The notes below the pieces were generated by a model. The model was not told where the DNA came from. It saw nothing but the letters and a program-made list of their open reading frames with translations, and made no database searches. A stretch of DNA of 16,932 nucleotides from CAZYMF01 sp964648215 (GTDB lineage: Bacteria; Desulfobacterota; Binatia; HRBIN30; JACQVA1): NCBI GenBank assembly GCA_964648215.1, contig CAZYMF010000100.1, positions 1-16,932 of the forward strand, read 5' to 3'. Below, one piece after another: positions 7,171 through 14,135 of this stretch (within the stretch, counting starts at the first letter, position 1; each line of letters opens with the position of its first letter). The position numbers were made by a program, and so were the translations under genes.

Positions 7171-8774
7171 GCGCAGCGATGGAGACCCTCGGCTCCTTTC
7201 TCGACGACGTCTGCGCCCAACGACCGGACGCCGAGGCGGTTGCGTACGCGCCGCGCGCCGAGGTGACGGCGCGGATGACCTGGGCCGAGCTGCGCGCGGC
7301 GAGCCGTGTCGCCGCCAAGAAGCTCATCGGCCTCGGCGTGGGCAAGGGCACGCGCGTCGGCTTGCTGTGCTCGAACCGGATCGAGTGGCTGCCGATCGCC
7401 TTCGGCGCACTGCGACTCGGGGCCATCCTGGTGCCGTTCTCGACGCTGTGGAAGCGGGACGAGATCGCCCACGGCCTCACCCACGGCGACGTCGAGCTCT
7501 TGATCACTCTTCCCGGCTTTCTCAAGCACGACTACCTCGCCAGCCTGCACGACATCGTGCCCGGGCTGTCGCGGGCGCAGTCGGGGCGGTTGCGGTCGTC
7601 GTCGGCGCCGGCGCTGCGACGCGTCGTCCTGCTGCATGGAGAGACGGCGGGGGCCGAACGATGGGAGGCGCTGCCGGCGGACGTCGACGACGCCTTCCTC
7701 GATGCGCTGGAAGCGACGGTGTCGCCGGTCGACTGGGCGACGCTCTTCTTCACCTCGGGGACGACGGCAAAGGCGAAGGCGGTGCTGCACTGCCACGGCG
7801 CCCTGACCACCTCCGGCCGCCGTATCGCCGAGTGTCTCGGGATCACGCCGGAAGACGCGTGGTGGGGGCACATGCCCCTGTTCTGGAGCGGCGGCTTCAT
7901 CCTCGGCGCTCTGTCGACGATGGCCGGCGGCGGCCGGCTGGTTCTGCACGAGCAGGTCGACGCCGGCGGCACCCTCGCGTTGCTCGAGCGCGAAGGGTGC
8001 ACGATCATGGCGGGGTGGCACCAGGCCGGGCCGTTGCTCGATCATCCCGACTTTGCCAGGCACCGCCTGCGTCTGAAGAAGGGCTCCTATCACGCTCTCG
8101 CCACGCTACTCTTGGGACGCGATCACCGCGCCGTCGGGATGTACGGCATGAGCGAGACGGCGACGTGTGTCGCCTGCGCTCGCTGGGACGACCCGGAAGA
8201 GATTCGCTGCGGCACCTTTGGAAGGCCGCTCGCCGGCATGGAGGTGCGAATCGTCGACCCCGACTCGCGCTGCCCGGTGGCCGCGGGGGAGAGCGGCGAG
8301 ATCCTGGTCAAGGGCCCGACGCTGATGGAGGGCTACTACAAGGTCCCGCGCGCGGCCACGTTCGATGCCGAAGGGTTCTTCAAGACCGGCGACCTCGGCT
8401 CCTTCGACGAGCGCGGCTACCTGCACTTCGCCGCGCGCCTGAAGGACGTCATCAAGACCGCCGGCGTCAACGTCGCCGCGGTCGAGGTCGAGGAGGCGCT
8501 CGCGCGTCATCCGGGGGTGAAGGCGGCGCACGTCGTCGGCGTGCCGCATCCGACCCGCGGCGAGAACGTCGCCGCCTTCGTCGTCGTCGCGCCGGGCGCT
8601 ACCGTTGATCCCGACGAGCTGCGCGAGTTCTGCCGCGGCGCGCTGGCCAGCTACAAGGTGCCACGGCACGTGTTTCTGATTGCCGAAGCCGAGCTCCCGC
8701 GCACCGGCTCGGGCAAGGTGGAGAAGGCGGAGTTGCGGCTGCTGGCCGAGGGCAGGGTGCGGGAAGCCGACTGA
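7167..8774 (+). CDS. AMP-dependent acyl-CoA synthetase with unusual P-loop
   Basis: The third acyl-CoA synthetase of the cluster, 535 residues. Motifs in order: P-loop FTSGTTAKAKA at 195-205, MPLFWSGGF at 236-244, YGMSE at 326-330, KTGDLG at 406-411, hinge ARLKDVIKTAGVN at 423-435 and the catalytic lysine in TGSGKVEK (K517). The P-loop departs from TSGTTGxPKG: the sixth-position Gly, the Pro and the last Gly are all Ala, while the catalytic-loop Ser, Thr and Lys remain. Compared with family members, the segment between about 300 and 325 (before YGMSE) is compact. GTG 7167 overlaps the previous stop; ATG 7179, four codons later, is an equally good start, and neither has a clear ribosome binding site. 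Coupling to the hydratase/isomerase suggests shared substrate flux. The substrate is unknown. Confidence 0.92.
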   Translation: MSAAMETLGSFLDDVCAQRPDAEAVAYAPRAEVTARMTWAELRAASRVAAKKLIGLGVGKGTRVGLLCSNRIEWLPIAFGALRLGAILVPFSTLWKRDEIAHGLTHGDVELLITLPGFLKHDYLASLHDIVPGLSRAQSGRLRSSSAPALRRVVLLHGETAGAERWEALPADVDDAFLDALEATVSPVDWATLFFTSGTTAKAKAVLHCHGALTTSGRRIAECLGITPEDAWWGHMPLFWSGGFILGALSTMAGGGRLVLHEQVDAGGTLALLEREGCTIMAGWHQAGPLLDHPDFARHRLRLKKGSYHALATLLLGRDHRAVGMYGMSETATCVACARWDDPEEIRCGTFGRPLAGMEVRIVDPDSRCPVAAGESGEILVKGPTLMEGYYKVPRAATFDAEGFFKTGDLGSFDERGYLHFAARLKDVIKTAGVNVAAVEVEEALARHPGVKAAHVVGVPHPTRGENVAAFVVVAPGATVDPDELREFCRGALASYKVPRHVFLIAEAELPRTGSGKVEKAELRLLAEGRVREAD

Positions 8775-8932
8775 AGAGGCGGCGCCCGGGGCTCGACGTC
8801 CGCTCCGTCATCACGGCGATCATCAGGCCGGGATCCATCAGGATGGATCGGCCGCGTCCGGTCTTCCGGCCCCGCGCGCGCCGCAGGCAGATTTCTCCAG
8901 CCGTCTCTTGCGGGGCTGGCGCCCCTGCACCC

Positions 8933-8971
8933 CACGAGGGGGAAACCGAAAGGCGCGGTTTCCCCCTCGTG
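8933..8971. terminator. Perfect 15-bp hairpin in convergent intergenic region
   Basis: CACGAGGGGGAAACC (8933-8947) and GGTTTCCCCCTCGTG (8957-8971) are exact reverse complements around a 9-base loop. The element sits between the convergent acyl-CoA synthetase and kinase genes, where a bidirectional terminator is expected. No T-run follows, so it may instead be a dispersed palindromic repeat. Confidence 0.55.
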
Positions 8972-9159
8972 CTCGCCTTTCGTGCCCGCTGCGCTCTGCT
9001 ATGGGCCGCTGCTCGCGGAGCCGGCCTCGCGCTGATGCTCTTGCTCGACGCCGTCGGGCGTTCCCGCCAATGGTGGGCTCGTCAACGCGGGCGGCGGCCT
9101 CTGACCTATGCAGGTTGGGCGCCGCGGCTCTTCCGCCGTTTGCCACGTTGAGTCCCCCT

Positions 9160-9222
9160 GGAGGGCGCCGCTCTGTCGGCGCCGGAGTGAGGGGGTGGAG
9201 GGCGCCGCGTCGTCGGCACCGG
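9160..9222. repeat. Tandem 26-bp GC-rich repeat, each copy self-complementary
   Basis: Copies at 9160-9185 and 9197-9222 share GGAGGGCGCCG and a TCGGC-CCGG end. In the first, GGCGCCG pairs with CGGCGCC around a six-base loop; the second has one mismatch in the arm. They are separated by 11 bases containing a GAGGGGG run. They lie just beyond the stop of the - strand kinase gene (9246) and may help end its transcript. Confidence 0.55.
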
Positions 9223-9245
9223 CGGAGGCGGCGCGATCCCCGAGC

Positions 9246-10307
9246 TCAGCGCCCGTGCAGGCGCGGGTCGCCGGAGGCGTCGGCGATGGCGAGGGCGCGC
9301 AGCGCCAGCGCCTCGGCGGTGCGGATCATGCCCGCGAAGCCCTCGCCGTAGGTCTTGCCCTGGAGGTAGCGGGCGTAGATGCCCTCGCTGATGATGGCGA
9401 GCTTGTAGAGCGCGAGCACCTGGTAGAAATCCACCGCGTCGACGGCGCGGCCGCTGCGCCGGGCGTACTCGCGAATGATGTCGGCGCGGGTGAAGAAGCC
9501 GGGCTGCGCGGTGAAGCCGGCCATGGCGCCGATGCCGCCGTCGGCTTGCAGATCGCCGGCCTCGGCCCAGTAGATCAAGGTGTAGCCGAGGTCGGCGAGG
9601 GGATCGCCGAGCGTCGCCATCTCCCAGTCGAAGATGGCGACGATGTGGCCGGGATCGTCGGGATCGAGCGCCATGTTGCCGAGGCGATAGTCGCCGTGAA
9701 CGATGGTCGGCGCCGGCGACGTCGGCAGCGCGGCGTTGAGGCGGCGGATCAGCTCTTCGATCGCGGGACAGTCCGACGTCTTCGATCGCTCCCACTGCTG
9801 CGACCAGCGCCGCACCTGCCGCTCGAGGTAGCCCTCGGGGCGCCCGAACTCCGCGAGGCCGACGGCGCGGTAGTCGACGGCGTGCAGCTTCACCAGCGTG
9901 TCGACCAGGGCGACGCTGATGCGGCGGCGATCCTCCTCCGCCTCGGCGAAGCCCGCGGGAAGGTCCGTGGCGAGGACGACTCCGGGGCAGTAGTTCATCA
10001 CGTAGAAGGGCATGTCGTTGACCGCGGCGTCCTCGCACAGAGCGATCGGCCGCGGCGCCGGCACGTCGGTGTCCTTCAATGCGGAGAGGACGCGGTACTC
10101 GCGCGCCATGTCGTGCGCCGTCGGCAGCACGTGGCCGAGCGGTGGCCGGCGCAGGACCCACTCCTGCCCGTTGCCGCGCACGAGGTAGGTGAGATTCGAT
10201 CGGCCGCCGCTGATCAGGCTGAAGCTGAGCTCGCCGGTGGCGCCGGGGACGTGCTCGCGGAAGAAGCGGGAGACGTTCTCGTGGTGAATACCGGCGACGT
10301 CGCTCAT
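9246..10307 (-). CDS. ACAD10/11-LvaA-like phosphotransferase (APH family kinase)
   Basis: A 353-residue kinase of the aminoglycoside-phosphotransferase fold, closest in motif style to the kinase domains of ACAD10/ACAD11 and to Pseudomonas LvaA. Those enzymes phosphorylate 4-hydroxyacyl-CoAs so that phosphate can leave during degradation. Visible elements are the glycine-rich ISGGRSNLTYLV at 32-43, WVLRRPPLGHVLPTAHDMAR at 50-69 (a block shared with ACAD11), the catalytic loop HGDYRLGN at 204-211 with base D206, and the metal-binding DWEMATLGDP starting at D227. The usual VLRK lysine position reads Arg. I chose ATG 10307 because GGAAGAG precedes it; a GTG at 10325 lacks a site. It faces the acyl-CoA cluster convergently and is divergent from the phosphatase gene. 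No acyl-CoA dehydrogenase partner is in the window. Antibiotic resistance is unlikely. Confidence 0.88.
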   Translation of the reverse strand: MSDVAGIHHENVSRFFREHVPGATGELSFSLISGGRSNLTYLVRGNGQEWVLRRPPLGHVLPTAHDMAREYRVLSALKDTDVPAPRPIALCEDAAVNDMPFYVMNYCPGVVLATDLPAGFAEAEEDRRRISVALVDTLVKLHAVDYRAVGLAEFGRPEGYLERQVRRWSQQWERSKTSDCPAIEELIRRLNAALPTSPAPTIVHGDYRLGNMALDPDDPGHIVAIFDWEMATLGDPLADLGYTLIYWAEAGDLQADGGIGAMAGFTAQPGFFTRADIIREYARRSGRAVDAVDFYQVLALYKLAIISEGIYARYLQGKTYGEGFAGMIRTAEALALRALAIADASGDPRLHGR

Positions 10308-10404
10308 CGGCGCGCACTCTTCCACGTAGAATGCGAGTCGGCAAGGGCCACCGGCGTGGTTGACTCGCGCGGTCGGGGATGTTGAAGAAGACGCCAGTGT
10401 CGCG

Positions 10405-11019
10405 ATGCTTCTCTACCTCATTCGCCACGGGGAGACCGCTTCCAATGCCGCGCGCATCGTGCAGACGCCGGAGACGCCGCTGAGCGCGCGCGGAGTGGCG
10501 CAGGCCGAGCGCCTGGCGCGGCGCTTGGCCGGCGAGGGGATCCGCCGGATCTTGTCGAGCGATCTGCCGCGGGCGCTGATGACCGCGGAGAGGCTGCGGG
10601 ATGCTACCGGCGCCGAGCTGCGGCTCGAGCCGCGGCTGCAGGAACGCAACTACGGCGACATCCGGGGCCGGGCGTACGCCGAGATCGGCGCCGACATTCT
10701 CGGGCCCGACTACGAGCCCCCGGGAGGCGAGCGCTGGGCCGATTTCCACGCGCGCGTCGACGAGGTGTGGAGAGACATCACCCGTCTGGCCGCCGACGAC
10801 ACCGGCGGGCTGGCGCTGGTGACGCACGGCCTGGTTTGCGTCTCCCTCGCCTTGCGTCACCTACGGCTACCCGAGGGTGCTCCGGTGCCGCGGCACTGGG
10901 GCAACACCTCGTTGACCGTGATCGCGGCCGAGCCGCCGTGGGCGGTGCGCGTGCTCAACTGCACGGCCCACCTGGACGATCTCACGGCCGACGACGCGCT
11001 GGCGCGATCGAGCGGGTAA
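10405..11019 (+). CDS. Histidine phosphatase family protein (phosphoglycerate-mutase-like)
   Basis: A 204-residue branch-1 histidine phosphatase. The phospho-accepting histidine is H8 in LIRHGET (residues 5-11). Further signature elements are SSDLPRALMTAE at 51-62, the acid/base region LQERNYGDIRG at 78-88 with E80, and the second histidine H141 in LVTHGLVC. Such enzymes remove phosphate from small metabolites (phosphoglycerate, alpha-ribazole-5'-phosphate, sugar phosphates) or act as broad phosphatases. ATG 10405 puts RHG at the expected N-terminal position. TTG 10360 would add 15 residues without homology. The gene is divergent from the APH-like kinase with a 97-bp spacer, so the two probably share control. 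A kinase-phosphatase pair acting on related metabolites is possible but unproven. Confidence 0.88.
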   Translation: MLLYLIRHGETASNAARIVQTPETPLSARGVAQAERLARRLAGEGIRRILSSDLPRALMTAERLRDATGAELRLEPRLQERNYGDIRGRAYAEIGADILGPDYEPPGGERWADFHARVDEVWRDITRLAADDTGGLALVTHGLVCVSLALRHLRLPEGAPVPRHWGNTSLTVIAAEPPWAVRVLNCTAHLDDLTADDALARSSG

Positions 11020-11084
11020 CGGCAATTGATCACTGAAAGGCGCTGCCTTCTTTCGCAATACCTGTCACGTGTCGTTATGGGTCT

Positions 11085-11130
11085 CCTCTCCCGGCTGGGA
11101 GAGGATCAAGGTGAGGGGGATTGGATGATG
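11085..11130 (+). repeat. Palindromic repeat family A, copy 4 (left arm)
   Basis: CCTCTCCC (11085-11092) pairs with GGGAGAGG (11097-11104) around GGCT, followed by GGTGAGGGGGATTGGATGAT. It forms an inverted pair with 11168-11230 in the convergent gap between the phosphatase and cytochrome genes and may act there as a bidirectional terminator. Confidence 0.65.
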
Positions 11131-11167
11131 CCGGGGGCCACTGACGGTGGGCTGCGCCGATCGATCT

Positions 11168-11230
11168 CATCCCCCTCATCCTGACCCCTTCGACGGAGCT
11201 CAGGACAGGCTTCTCCCATCCGGGAGAAGG
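11168..11230 (-). repeat. Palindromic repeat family A, copy 5, with inserted segment
   Basis: CATCCCCCTCATCCTGA is separated from the hairpin CTTCTCCC-ATCC-GGGAGAAG (11210-11229) by CCCTTCGACGGAGCTC and AGGACAGG (11186-11209). That stretch resembles another common intergenic repeat and is absent from the copy at 4794-4835, so it looks like an insertion of one repeat into another. Confidence 0.6.
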
Positions 11231-11262
11231 AACCCACGTGCGCCACGTCTCGCTGGTTGTGG

Positions 11263-13971
11263 TTACGGCAACGCACCCTGGCTGATCCAGTCGCGGATGA
11301 GCTGGATCTGATCCGCCGTCAGCGGCGGCTTGGCCGATGGCATCTGTGCGCCGTATTGCGGCGGCGGCCCCATTACCTTGATGAGCAGCAGGCTGTTCTC
11401 GGGGTGCCCCGGATCGACGCGCAGCAGGCCGTCCTGGGCGGCGGCGAACGTCGTCGGCACCACGTTGACGAGCTGGTCATGCGCCACCGCGGGGTCGAGG
11501 GAGAGGTTGTTGGCAGGGTTCGGCGAGGTGTGGCAGAAGGCGTCGCGACAGGTGGCGTCGAAGATCATCGTCTGGATGTTGGCCAGCGTCGCGTTCGGGT
11601 TGAAGGTCGGCGTCGCCGCGACGGTGGCCGTCGCCGTCGGGACCGGCGTGTCCGTCGCTGTGGGCGTCGGTGTCGCCGGTGGTTGCGTCGCGGTGATCGT
11701 CGGCGTCGGTGTGTTGCCGGCGATGCAGCCGATCAGGGCGGAACTCACCGCGCCGGTGAGCTCGTCGACGGTGACCGCGGCGTTCTGATTGATGTCGAAG
11801 GCCGGGCAGCTGTCGAGGGACTGCTGTCCCAGGGTGATCTGAATCCCGATGATCAGCTCGTCGACGGTGACGCTGCCGTCGCTGTTGCAATCGCCGATGC
11901 ACGGCCCCGGGATCGGGTCCGCCGTTGGTGTCTTCGTTGCCGTGGGCAGGATCGTCGGGGTCGAAGTGGCGATCGCGGTGGCGGTCGGCGTGTCGGTGGG
12001 GGTGGCCACGGCCGCGCCGACGCTCACGGCGACGGTGGCGAGGTTGGAATCGGTCGACCCGTCCCACGCGGCGAAGGTGAACTGGTCCTCGCCGACGAAG
12101 CCGGCCTCGGGGAAGTACGTGGCCTCGGTGCCGACGAGGCCGACGGTACCGTGCGCCGGCTGCGAGACGATGCGCAGCGTCAGCGAGTCGCCGTTGGGAT
12201 CGCTCGCTGGCAGCCCTACGGAGACGGCGGTGCCGCTCGTCGTGGACGCGGAGGTGTCACTGACGACGGCTGCGCTGTTGGGGTTGGTGTTGTTCTCCCC
12301 GCCGCCGGGGCCGTTGTGGCAGGTGTAGCAGCCGATCTGGAATCCCCGCCAGAAGTGTTTCGTGCCGAAGTCGGTATTGAGGGTGCGATCGGCCTGCGAG
12401 CGCGACAGCACGGTGCCGCGGTAGTCGGTGCCGTGGCAGGCGCGGCAGGCGGCGGTATTGCCTTCACCGACGGCGTCGCCGTGATGCTGCACCCACGCCT
12501 GTCCGACCGGATGCATTCCGTGCGGGCCGCCATTGACCGTGTTCGGGTCGGAGGCGTGGCAGCTGGTGCATTCGACGAGCAGGCCGACGTGGCCCTGGAG
12601 GGCGATGCTCTGGAGATTGTCGTTGCGGTGCGAGGAGGGAAACTCCGCGTGCGTCGAGCCGTGGCAGGCCTCGCACTGCAGGCCGCCGTGGCCGGTGGAG
12701 AAGCGGTAGAGGGAGTAGCCCGGCGCCGGCGTGTCGGCGTTGGTGGCGAAGGTCTGGTCGACGGCGACGCGACGGACGCCGGAGGTATCGAACGCCGAGG
12801 TGTAGCGGATCTCGCCGTTGTTCTGTAGCGCGGTGCCGGTGTGGCAGTTCTGGCAGGCGGGCTCGTCGAGCCAGCCGGTGCGGTCGGTGGCGGCCACGTC
12901 GCTCATCGAGCCGTGACAGCTCTGGCACTGCATGGCGAGGGTGCCGTCCGCCGCCACCGCGTTGCCCATGGCGCCGCGCAGGCAGCGGGTGACCGAGCCC
13001 CGGTGGCAGCGGTAGCAGGCCGAGCGGTTCTCGGTGGAGTCGAGCGGCAGGTTGGTGACCGGATCGATGACGTAGGCCATGCGCCGGTGGATGGCCTGCG
13101 TCAGCGGTGAGATGCCGGCGATGCCGCTGCCGGCCAGCGCCTCCGAGTCGTGACAGCGCGCGCACAGGATCGCCTTGCCGTCGTTGGCGGCCGTGGCGAA
13201 CAGGCCGGCCGGGTCGTAGCCCGCGGTCACCAACGCGTCCTGGAACGAGGGCCGAGCGCTCTCGCGGTCGTCGTGCAGGCGCAGGACGTTGAGGCGCATG
13301 TCGCGCTGCGGATCGGGATCGTTCACCCAACCCGCGGCCGGACGCGCCGCGGCGCTGGAGTTGGAGGCGTGGCAGCTGCTGCAGTCCATCTCGTCGGAGA
13401 CGGGCAGAACGATATCGGTGGTGGCCAGCACGGTGTCACCCTGGCGCGCCACGAGGTGCATCAGCGGGTAGTAGTTCTTGTGCCCGGCGTCGTCGTAGGG
13501 CGTGAGCGGAATGCCCTCGGCGATGAACCACGAGCTCGACGCGTCGAAGCCCATCGGCTGCGGCTGGTTGGTGGGACCCGGCATGTTGCTGTCGGCCAGG
13601 CCGGCATCGACGGGTAGCGGCTGCGCCAGGCCGAAGAGGTCCTGGGCGTGCTCCCAGAAGTTCAGCTTCCCTTGCGACGAGGTGTTGATCGAGCCGTCGG
13701 GGTCGGCCACGGCTTCGTAGGTGACGGTGATGCCGGTCGCGTCGGTGACCAGATGGCCCTGCGGGTCGACGAGCTGGGCGGCGATGGTGTTGTACGGCGG
13801 CAGCAGCGAGAACACCGAAAAGTCGGCATCGGTGCAGTGCATCCCCAGGTTGTTCCAGCCGATCAAGGTCCAGCCGCTGGCCGCGCCCGCGCTGTTGACG
13901 GGTAGCAGCAGCAACAGGGCCAGCACCGCAACGACGCTGCGTGAAGGTTCAGGGTGACGAGGGCATCTCAT
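11263..13971 (-). CDS. Secreted decaheme-type cytochrome c with dockerin-like and CX4CH domains
   Basis: A 902-residue exported multidomain protein. The signal peptide has a leucine-rich core at 13-25 and probable cleavage after about residue 30. An N-terminal domain begins WTLIGWNNLGMHC (34-46) and runs to about 190. Nine CXXCH heme sites start at C197, C270, C319, C349, C373, C433, C468, C509 and C548. A cadherin/Ig-like beta domain spans about 566-652. Thr-Pro linkers flank a dockerin-like EF-hand pair (GDCNSDGSVTVDEL and FDINQNAAVTVDEL, 690-749, with cysteines 691, 695, 722 and 749). A final domain has a CX4CH site (C808-H814) and a C-terminal MPSAKPPLTADQIQLIRDWI block typical of heme domains. 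ATG 13971 has GGAG nine bases away. It is a tandem paralogue of the gene upstream. A surface or extracellular electron-transfer role is inferred; the partner is unknown. Confidence 0.9.
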   Translation of the reverse strand: MRCPRHPEPSRSVVAVLALLLLLPVNSAGAASGWTLIGWNNLGMHCTDADFSVFSLLPPYNTIAAQLVDPQGHLVTDATGITVTYEAVADPDGSINTSSQGKLNFWEHAQDLFGLAQPLPVDAGLADSNMPGPTNQPQPMGFDASSSWFIAEGIPLTPYDDAGHKNYYPLMHLVARQGDTVLATTDIVLPVSDEMDCSSCHASNSSAAARPAAGWVNDPDPQRDMRLNVLRLHDDRESARPSFQDALVTAGYDPAGLFATAANDGKAILCARCHDSEALAGSGIAGISPLTQAIHRRMAYVIDPVTNLPLDSTENRSACYRCHRGSVTRCLRGAMGNAVAADGTLAMQCQSCHGSMSDVAATDRTGWLDEPACQNCHTGTALQNNGEIRYTSAFDTSGVRRVAVDQTFATNADTPAPGYSLYRFSTGHGGLQCEACHGSTHAEFPSSHRNDNLQSIALQGHVGLLVECTSCHASDPNTVNGGPHGMHPVGQAWVQHHGDAVGEGNTAACRACHGTDYRGTVLSRSQADRTLNTDFGTKHFWRGFQIGCYTCHNGPGGGENNTNPNSAAVVSDTSASTTSGTAVSVGLPASDPNGDSLTLRIVSQPAHGTVGLVGTEATYFPEAGFVGEDQFTFAAWDGSTDSNLATVAVSVGAAVATPTDTPTATAIATSTPTILPTATKTPTADPIPGPCIGDCNSDGSVTVDELIIGIQITLGQQSLDSCPAFDINQNAAVTVDELTGAVSSALIGCIAGNTPTPTITATQPPATPTPTATDTPVPTATATVAATPTFNPNATLANIQTMIFDATCRDAFCHTSPNPANNLSLDPAVAHDQLVNVVPTTFAAAQDGLLRVDPGHPENSLLLIKVMGPPPQYGAQMPSAKPPLTADQIQLIRDWISQGALP

Positions 13972-14028
13972 GGGCAAGCTCCGCGAAAGGCGCCGTCACT
14001 CTGCTTTCACCAGTCAGTGGATGCAAGT

Positions 14029-14074
14029 AGGCCGGGTCTCACGCCTCGGAGACGAGAAGCGTGAGACCCGGCCT
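14029..14074. terminator. Long perfect hairpin between the two cytochrome genes
   Basis: AGGCCGGGTCTCACGC (14029-14044) and its exact complement (14059-14074) make a 16-bp stem. Inside, CTCG (14045-14048) pairs with CGAG (14053-14056) around the tetraloop GAGA, leaving a two-base AA bulge. It lies 62 bases past the stop of the upstream cytochrome gene and 58 bases before the start of the downstream one. There is no T-run on either strand, so it is not a classic intrinsic terminator. It may cause partial termination or stabilise the upstream message, giving unequal expression of the two paralogues. Confidence 0.6.
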
Positions 14075-14135
14075 CGGTTCGGCCCGCGCCCGCCGGGGGG
14101 ATGTGGTGGGCCGACGGTGCGCGGGCAGGGGGGGC

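Larger units (their letters stand above)
8775..9245. other. Non-coding convergent intergenic region
   Basis: About 470 bases between the stops of two convergent genes. It holds the 15-bp hairpin at 8933-8971 and the tandem repeat at 9160-9222. Open frames here are short, rich in Arg and lack recognisable domains or ribosome binding sites. I see no gene. Confidence 0.6.

Noticed and set aside
8843..9151. Possible 102-codon gene with a hydrophobic stretch in the convergent gap
   Set aside because: It runs through the perfect 15-bp hairpin, has no ribosome binding site and no recognisable domain; likely non-coding repeat sequence.
9246..10307. Aminoglycoside resistance gene
   Set aside because: The fold is APH-like, but the RRPPLGHVLPTAHDMAREY block and the acyl-CoA setting fit the ACAD10/11-LvaA kinase group.
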